From contig NDFF03000050.1 in assembly GCA_002150815.3 (NCBI GenBank), positions 248,001 through 312,000 of the forward strand: 64,000 nucleotides of DNA. Reading direction: 5' to 3'. Source of the DNA: Grammothele lineata. Its lineage: Eukaryota > Basidiomycota > Agaricomycetes > Polyporales > Polyporaceae. The position numbers were made by a program, and so were the translations under genes. Under the pieces are notes generated by a model. The model was given only the letters and a program-made list of their open reading frames with translations, had not been told where the DNA came from and ran no database searches. This document shows, piece by piece, positions 58,601-64,000 of the stretch (position 1 is its first letter; every line of letters begins with the position of its first letter).

Positions 58601-60176
58601 ACGTCTCCTACTAGACGTTGACCTCTGTCACAGCCTTGGCCACTGGTGCGGTTTCCTTGGGCAGGACGACCTGTACCCCTCCGAGCCAATGATGTCACTC
58701 GATCTTCACGCCGCGACGTCCAGAGACATCCACTTCGTCGCGTCCGGCAGCATTCCGATCGGCACGCGTTGGAAGCTCGTCGGCGAGGTCCGCTCATATT
58801 CCATTGACGGCGCCCTCGCATACACGTTCACCATCACCTACGCCGCGCGACTCTGGCCACGCCGCTTCCACGGCACGCTCAGCGCGGACGGGCGTACCTT
58901 CTCAGGCCACTGGAGTTGCACGTCCCAGAATCAGGGAGGAGAGTTCTTCTTCAAGCGTCTGACGTGCGACGCAATGCGATTCTGGCCCCGCGCGGACGCG
59001 CTCGAGACGAACAAGGCGCGTGCGCTATGGACGTTCGCTACGTCCGCAGTGCGCGACCAGGTGCGGAAGCAGCTCTTCTCGCGGTGGCGCGTAGAGGAGC
59101 GCCAGTCCGTCCGCCAGCAATACTTGCAGATCGTCCGCGTTGGGGAAGAAGTCCAGCCCACCAGCGACGAGGAGCGCGAGGCTCTGACGAGGTGCTATCT
59201 GAACATGACACCGTCGGAGGCGCGCTACTATCGCATGGTCTACGAATTCCGCCAGCGCCTTGCACCAAAGCACTTGTGCGTTCTCTTTCGCTCTGATTCC
59301 CATCGCGATCTTCTCTGACACAAAGTATACCTCCAGCGGCGTATCTTGTTCTTATTGTCGTGTCAAGATCGTCGGCGCGCGCATCATATGCCTCGACTGC
59401 CATCCTCAGCGTGCCACGCTCGACCTCTGCGACACTCCTGACTGTCTGAGTGCCATCGTTGGGCCAGATAAGCGCGCTGACCTTCCGGCCCCACACGTCC
59501 CGTCCCACAGACTGCTGAAGATCCGGCGCGTCGTGCACCCGCACCGCGAATTCGGCGGTGCCTATCGCGCCGCGCACGACGCACTCATGCGCGCAGAGGA
59601 GGCCTTGGAGGACGCCAGTGCTCTTCCAGACGTAGACCATGCCTCCGGACAGAACGGAGATGTGACCGTTGAGAAGACCCTCCAGCTTTCCTGTGTCAGT
59701 TGTCACGGGACCATCGCGCGACCTTGCTGGTACTGTAGCGAATGCGAAGGTAAGCCTTACGTTCGTTGCTGTCCACTATCCCCGCCTAATGCGCACCCCT
59801 CGTAGACGATACTTTCGTCTGCGCGGAGTGCGAAGCCGACGGCGGCACGTTCGGCAAGTCGAAGCACAAACGCGCGCATGCGCTCGTGCTCTGTCAGACC
59901 CCGCGCGAAGTGGGCGGCGCAGACGTCGCGCACACTGCGTGGCTCGAAACGCGCCTGCACGCGCTCGAGGGCGCGATGGACGGGCTGCAGCGCGCGTCGG
60001 CGCACCGGCTCGACGCGCTGAACGGGCGGCTGGACCGGTTTGCGGCGAGCGTGGACGCGCAGGGGGAGGAGGCACGAAGGGCAATCAATGCGAGGTTGGA
60101 TACGTTGGATGGGAGGATGGAGAAGATCGAAGGTATGCTTGGGGCGCTTCTCGCGCATTTGGGCCACGATCCGTAG
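55621..60176 (+). CDS. MLKL/HeLo-like helical N-terminus, EF-hand, double ZZ zinc finger, coiled coil
   Basis: Fifteen exons join in frame: 55621-55915, 55978-56160, 56216-56330, 56390-56692, 56748-57132, 57192-57218, 57274-57542, 57594-57625, 57681-57994, 58048-58204, 58256-58317, 58367-58584, 58634-59275, 59337-59749 and 59806-60176, giving 1261 residues. About 95 disordered residues come first. A helical region (about 99-345) follows, with IHPFIALAVGAFKVAIELDI and RRENDKKIVMLFLEMRDMM, then CDAYSKKKLIAKVL. This resembles the MLKL-NTD/HeLo-like bundle found at the N-terminus of agaricomycete NLR-type proteins. One EF-hand loop at 502-513 (DDDASGFITVGE) is intact. A beta-rich module follows, then two ZZ-type fingers: CSYCRVKIVGARIICLDC (about 1004-1045) and CVSCHGTIARPCWYCSEC with CAEC and paired His (about 1121-1172). 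A C-terminal coiled coil ends the protein. There is no kinase or NACHT domain. The function, perhaps Ca2+-responsive signalling or membrane association, is inference. Confidence 0.85.
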
Positions 60177-60509
60177 GCACGCGTGTGGTACCGTGCGACG
60201 GTATGTTTCAAGCAGTGTAGGATATTTGGATGACATTGCGTGCGCATACGTTAAAGAGCGGGGTCGCGATAGTAGTGTGTGAGTGGAGGTTTCCTTTGGA
60301 GGCGACAAGAGAGCGGGGAGATGCGAGAGCATGACAGGTGGAGAGACGATTACGACGACGTGTGCAGCAGATAGCAGGGAACAAAGCAAATAGACAATCT
60401 TGTACGGATACGAAGAGCGATCACGAGTGCGTGTACTCTGACAGGAGCCGCTGGGTCCTCAGAATTAGAACAGACGTTATGATAGAGGTGACATACTGTA
60501 AGGGGCATC
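60177..60509. other. Convergent 3' intergenic
   Basis: Short spacer between convergent genes, expected to hold both 3' UTRs. Nothing else seen. Confidence 0.5.
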
Positions 60510-61711
60510 CTATTTGCTAGAAGTAGCGAGGTCGAAATTGAACCGGTTTTCCCGCTTGGCCGACTCCAGGATCATCTTTTCCACCTTCTCGGGGTCTTCC
60601 AGCCTCCAAAGGGCGGCGAAGTGTTGGTATGTACCAGCAAGGCTCTGATAGGCGAGGCCATACCACAGCACTCTCTGTAACCCATTGGAGCAAGTACAAA
60701 ACACTTTCACCGGGCTCCAGCTGGTGAGGGTAAGGATATAACGAGCGGCCATCGCGACGTATGCCCACCGTTTCCACATAGGCCATATGTTTCCAACGGG
60801 TATCATGTCGAGCTAGAATTCCCGTGATCGCCGTCAGCTCATTGTAGTGAAGTGCGAATAAGGCATACCGGTTTATAGAAGTCCTTGTCAATGCTCTCCG
60901 CTAAGAATATAGTGATAATAGCGGTGTCGTGATCACTTGGCTTGGTGACCTTAGAACCCCCCGAAAGAACCAGGCTGACGAAATGCCGTGAGGCAGCGCT
61001 GCTCCATAGGTGGCTGATGTCGCGACCTTGATGAGAAGCGTAGAAGGAGCGAAAGTGGGATAAAACCGTGCCCTGGTTCATGGAGGCTGAGACATGAGCT
61101 ACCAGAGCAGTTGGAAGTTGAGAAACTGAGCTCGTCATTTCGATACGAATCACTCACCGCTCGATAGGTCAATTTCTGGTTTGAACTGAGAAGAAACTAC
61201 GCTTGTGCCAACCTTGCTGAGTTTCTCACTGAACAGGACGGACACACCCGCGAGGTAGCGGCGATGCTTGTCATGCTTGAGCTTCTCAATCATGCGATCC
61301 TTCTCGATATTCGCCCAATGTGCCAGCGCGAACGTGCCGTAGATCTCCTGGACCTTGAGGCTGGTCAAGGGGGCAATGTATCGAGGACTCCAGGCCCGGT
61401 AGCGTTTGTGGACGAAGAACGCCACGGCGTACAGCGGGAGGGGCCAGAAGCGCGTCCACTACGTGTACGTCACCCAACGACGAGAGTTAGCCACCACGGC
61501 ACAAGTCTTGCAGAGGAGAAGACGGTTCGCTTACATCGGCGTCATCATGCCTGACCAAATCAATAGGTTTGCCGACACCATCTAGATCACCCCTAGTAGC
61601 CATTCCATCGAGCGAGTGCTGGGTGTGCTCGGAGACATCGGTCCAGTCAAGGACGGGAGGTGTCTGTATGTCGTCAGAGGCTCGGTGTCCAGCATGCTCG
61701 GCGGGGGACAT
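60510..61711 (-). CDS. Orphan hydrophobic protein, family member B
   Basis: Function unknown. Four exons, 61711-61535, 61458-61158, 61125-60869 and 60812-60510, give 345 residues. Splice phases (0, 1, 0) are the same as in the paralogue at 22124-23292, and matching blocks occur in the same exons: W-x3-W/F-P-(L/V) at the start of exon 2, PLTSLKVQEIY in exon 2, SDHDTAIITIFLAES in exon 3, and W-x2-NGLQRVLWYGLAYQSLAG in exon 4. Residues 1-59 are acidic and probably disordered. Exon 4 opens with LDMIPVGNIWPMWKRWAYVAM and an aromatic hydrophobic stretch that may contact membrane. The C-terminus is charged (DPEKVEKMILESAKRE). A decayed copy lies directly upstream in the same orientation. Confidence 0.75.
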
Positions 61712-62101
61712 TGGCGCGAGCCACCGTCACGAGCGGGGAGGGGCAGAGCAAGTGCTCGAAGCTCGCCGCCGAGCAGCATTAGTACCCAGGTGCGGAGTTG
61801 GCCTGCATCCTCGCGAGCTGTAAGGAAACGAGCCGTTCGGACGCGCATGCATCGGCACGACCTGCCAGCAAAGCCGCGGCAGCCATGAGGCGCCGAACGG
61901 GTACACGATCACGTGGCACAGCTCTTCCACGCGACTGAAGTCTTCATGTACGAGTAAGGATTCACCATAATTCATCACGTCTCGACAGGTGAACGGTCGC
62001 CTACAGAGGTCTTCAGTTGTCGTGAAGCTCCGAAAGAATGCTGAGAGACCGGACAGGTAAGCGCCCACTACAGCTTCATCCACGCGGCAGTCACAAAGCA
62101 C
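61712..62101 (-). pseudogene. Decayed third copy of the orphan family
   Basis: The minus-strand frame from 62101 reads blocks that align by eye to exons 3 and 4 of the intact copy downstream. ESLLVHEDFSRVEEL matches AES-x3-KDFYKPL, and VYPFGASWLPRLCW matches IPVGNIWPMWKRW. The match then jumps to another frame (VRTARFLTAREDAG against AARYILTLTSWSP) near 61850, so a frameshift is present. No first half is visible. Its 3' end runs into the coding start of the intact copy at 61711. Confidence 0.5.
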
Positions 62102-62829
62102 GTGTAGAGTGTCACATCCTTAGTCTGTCACTCGCCGGGCAAGTCCGGGATCTCGCGCCGCCTTCATTCTCTCAACTTCAACAGTGACCACGACGATCTC
62201 TTGCTGACCAGCGCGGGTCATGACGCTCTCGTTACCTTTTCTCCGTGTGTGCGTTTGTTGTGATTGAGAGTCGAGACATGTGCGTAGAAGCTCCACCAGT
62301 TAGGGTCTCCGAGTCTGGCCGATCGTTGCGAGAAGAAAATAGCGTTGAGGTTCGTCATTTCTCTCCGAGGGTGCGTCATGGTGTTTTTCTGAGCTTAAGC
62401 TTTCGTTGGTCAGGGGGAGTCTTATGCAAGGAATTAGCCGAACATCGTTGGCTCTGTCCTGAAAACACTCGTTCTGGCGTTGTACTCAATAACTGATCGG
62501 GTTGGCTAGAATTCTCGCTCGCATCCTGTTCTAAGCGTCGTTGATCTGATCCATCCCCCGCACCCCCCTCTCTCCGCTAAACTTGGCCCTACCCGCAACA
62601 TCTCTCCGACGTCGATCTTCACAACGTCTTTCCTGACGCAACCCATCCGCCCTCTTCCGCTGCGATGTCTAAGCTCTCCATCCTCCCACCTCGATCGACC
62701 GACCCCTGTGTGCTCCGCGTCCCGACGCTGGCTCTAGAGCGACCCACGTCCGTGTGCGTATATACGTCCGACCTAGTCTATCCTCCTTTCTCGACTCCCG
62801 CGTCCCTGCTCGTGCCTGACGCTACGAAG
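62102..62829. other. Upstream region of the FAS1 gene
   Basis: Pyrimidine-rich stretches before 62830 fit a fungal promoter and 5' UTR. The frame of the FAS1 gene is open back to an ATG at 62665, but the signal peptide starts at 62830. No other gene seen. Confidence 0.45.
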
Positions 62830-64000
62830 ATGCGCTCCCTCTCCCTCTCCCTCCTACCTCTCCTCTGCGCCCTCTTCGCCTTCGCAGGGGCGCAGAACGC
62901 AACCTTCCTCTCGGGCCTCTCAGCGGCGCTGACGGAGGCGAACCTGACGACGCTCGCGAACCTGACGGCGCAGCTGCAGAGCACGGCCGCGGGGCCGTCG
63001 TTGCTCGCGCAGCTGAGCAGCGGGGCGCCGTTCGTGCTGTTCGCGCCGACGGATGAGGCTCGTGAGTCGTATCCCTTTACTTTCTCCCGCTTTTCCTTCC
63101 GCCCTTGCCTGCCCTGCCTGTTTTCGTGTACGCACAAACTGACGCAGCCTGACGCACCTCGCAGTACAAAACCTCACCTCCACGCTCAACTCCTCCTCCA
63201 CCACCGACCAGGACCGCCTGACGGACATCGCCGCGTACCACATCGTCTACGGCGACTTCTCCTCCGCGCCCGCCGAGACGTACCCTAACGTCACCGTGGG
63301 GCGGACGCTGCTGAGCGACCCGACGGTGGTGCGCCTCGAGGCGGAGGGGGAGCACCAGGTGGTGGTGTGGGCGACGAGGGAGGACGGGGAGGTGCATGTG
63401 TTGAACCAGATGTGCGTCGTCGTTCGCTTTCACACTCTTGGCAGTGGAAGTTGGGGTGAGGTTGGGCACAGACACTGACACGCAACGCGCGCGCACAGGA
63501 ACGACACGAAAGTGACCTCGACCTTCGCCTACGAGAACGTCACCATCAACGTGATCTCCGCCCTCCTCACCATCCCCCAGTCCCTCGCGCTCACCGTCCC
63601 CGCGGACAACTCCTCTTTATACGGGCTCGCCTCCCTCCTCCGGAACGTCTCCCTCCCTGTGTTCAACGCGAGCACGAACGCGACGGCGAACAAGACGCTG
63701 TTCGAGGTGCTGGACGCGGACGCGCGGGGGTTCACGCTCTTCGCGCCGAACACGACCGCGCTGGGGCTGGTGGAGGGGAACTTGACGGCGTTGATGGCGG
63801 GGAACGAGAGTGAGGTGGTGGCGATTTTGCAGAACCATGTGCGTATCCCCCTTTCCCCTCCCTCTTTTCTCCTAAACTTCCCTTCCTCCTCCCCTCGCTC
63901 GCGCTCATGCTGACACCCGGCGCCCCGCACGCACAGCTCATCAACGGCTCGACCATCTACTCCCCCTTCCTCACCTCCTCCTCCTCCTCCTCTTCGTCAA
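62830..64000 (+). CDS. Secreted fasciclin (FAS1) domain protein, 3' end beyond window
   Basis: Extracellular or wall-attached adhesion-type protein. Exons 62830-63061, 63165-63411, 63499-63838 and 63937 onward splice in frame. A signal peptide (MRSLSLSLLPLLCALFAFAG) is followed by tandem FAS1-like regions. The first has FVLFAPTDEA, with a YHIVYG block and many N-glycosylation sequons. The second starts near FAYENVTINVISALL and contains FTLFAPNTTALG. The last exon runs into a Ser-rich tract at the window edge, as often seen before a GPI site, but the C-terminus is not in view. An in-frame ATG at 62665 would bury the signal peptide, so 62830 is preferred. Confidence 0.88.

Noticed and set aside
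1..64000. CRISPR arrays, bacterial operons or riboswitches
   Set aside because: The window is eukaryotic (introns, tRNA with B box, LSM6); no regularly spaced repeats of CRISPR type were seen.

Overview
This is a GC-rich nuclear fungal window, most likely from an agaricomycete (wood- or litter-decay type basidiomycete). The basis is the many short introns (mostly about 50-100 nt, GT-AG), a CAZyme set (AA9 LPMO, GH31 alpha-glucosidase) and agaricomycete-style proteins: a GC-rich HMG-box factor, a BRE4/ArAE-like membrane protein and an MLKL-like/EF-hand/ZZ protein. I built the spliced models by hand. Exon phases close in frame in every model given; start codons are the least certain part.

Layout. 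1-3226 is gene-free and low-complexity. An HMG-box regulator (minus) lies at 3227-5174, followed by about 9.9 kb of GC-rich sequence without a recognisable gene. A uridine phosphorylase-like gene lies at 15104-16734 (plus), then about 3.8 kb with no gene. GDT1 (20553-21673, minus) is divergent from an orphan four-exon gene (22124-23292, plus). A 46-bp imperfect inverted repeat (24895-25304) precedes a 2-haloacid dehalogenase-like gene (25456-26568) and an F-box protein (26708-28664). A small secreted Cys-rich protein (29250-30041, minus) and an AA9 LPMO (31775-33040, plus) are divergent. A Zn2Cys6 regulator lies at 34283-35994 and a 13-exon secreted GH31 alpha-glucosidase at 38983-42843.

43.0-44.0 kb holds a Tc1/mariner-type MITE with 25-bp perfect terminal inverted repeats and TA flanks, a tRNA-Gly(GCC), and a long hairpin. 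A protein with a C-terminal membrane segment (46302-48138, minus), LSM6 (49351-49770, minus) and a 16-exon BRE4-like membrane protein (50146-54866, plus) follow. A 1261-residue protein with a putative cell-death-type helical bundle, EF-hand, paired ZZ fingers and coiled coil lies at 55621-60176 (plus). A second member of the orphan family (60510-61711, minus) has a decayed copy just upstream. The window ends inside a secreted FAS1 protein (62830 onward, plus).

Functional threads: carbohydrate degradation and cell surface (AA9, GH31, FAS1, the secreted Cys-rich protein), transcriptional control (HMG, Zn2Cys6), housekeeping (LSM6, GDT1, uridine phosphorylase, tRNA) and lineage-specific genes. 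There is no sign of a single co-regulated cluster. The items most worth a second look are the MLKL-like/EF-hand/ZZ protein, the orphan family with conserved intron phases and a decaying tandem copy, and the long gene-free stretch upstream of the HMG gene.
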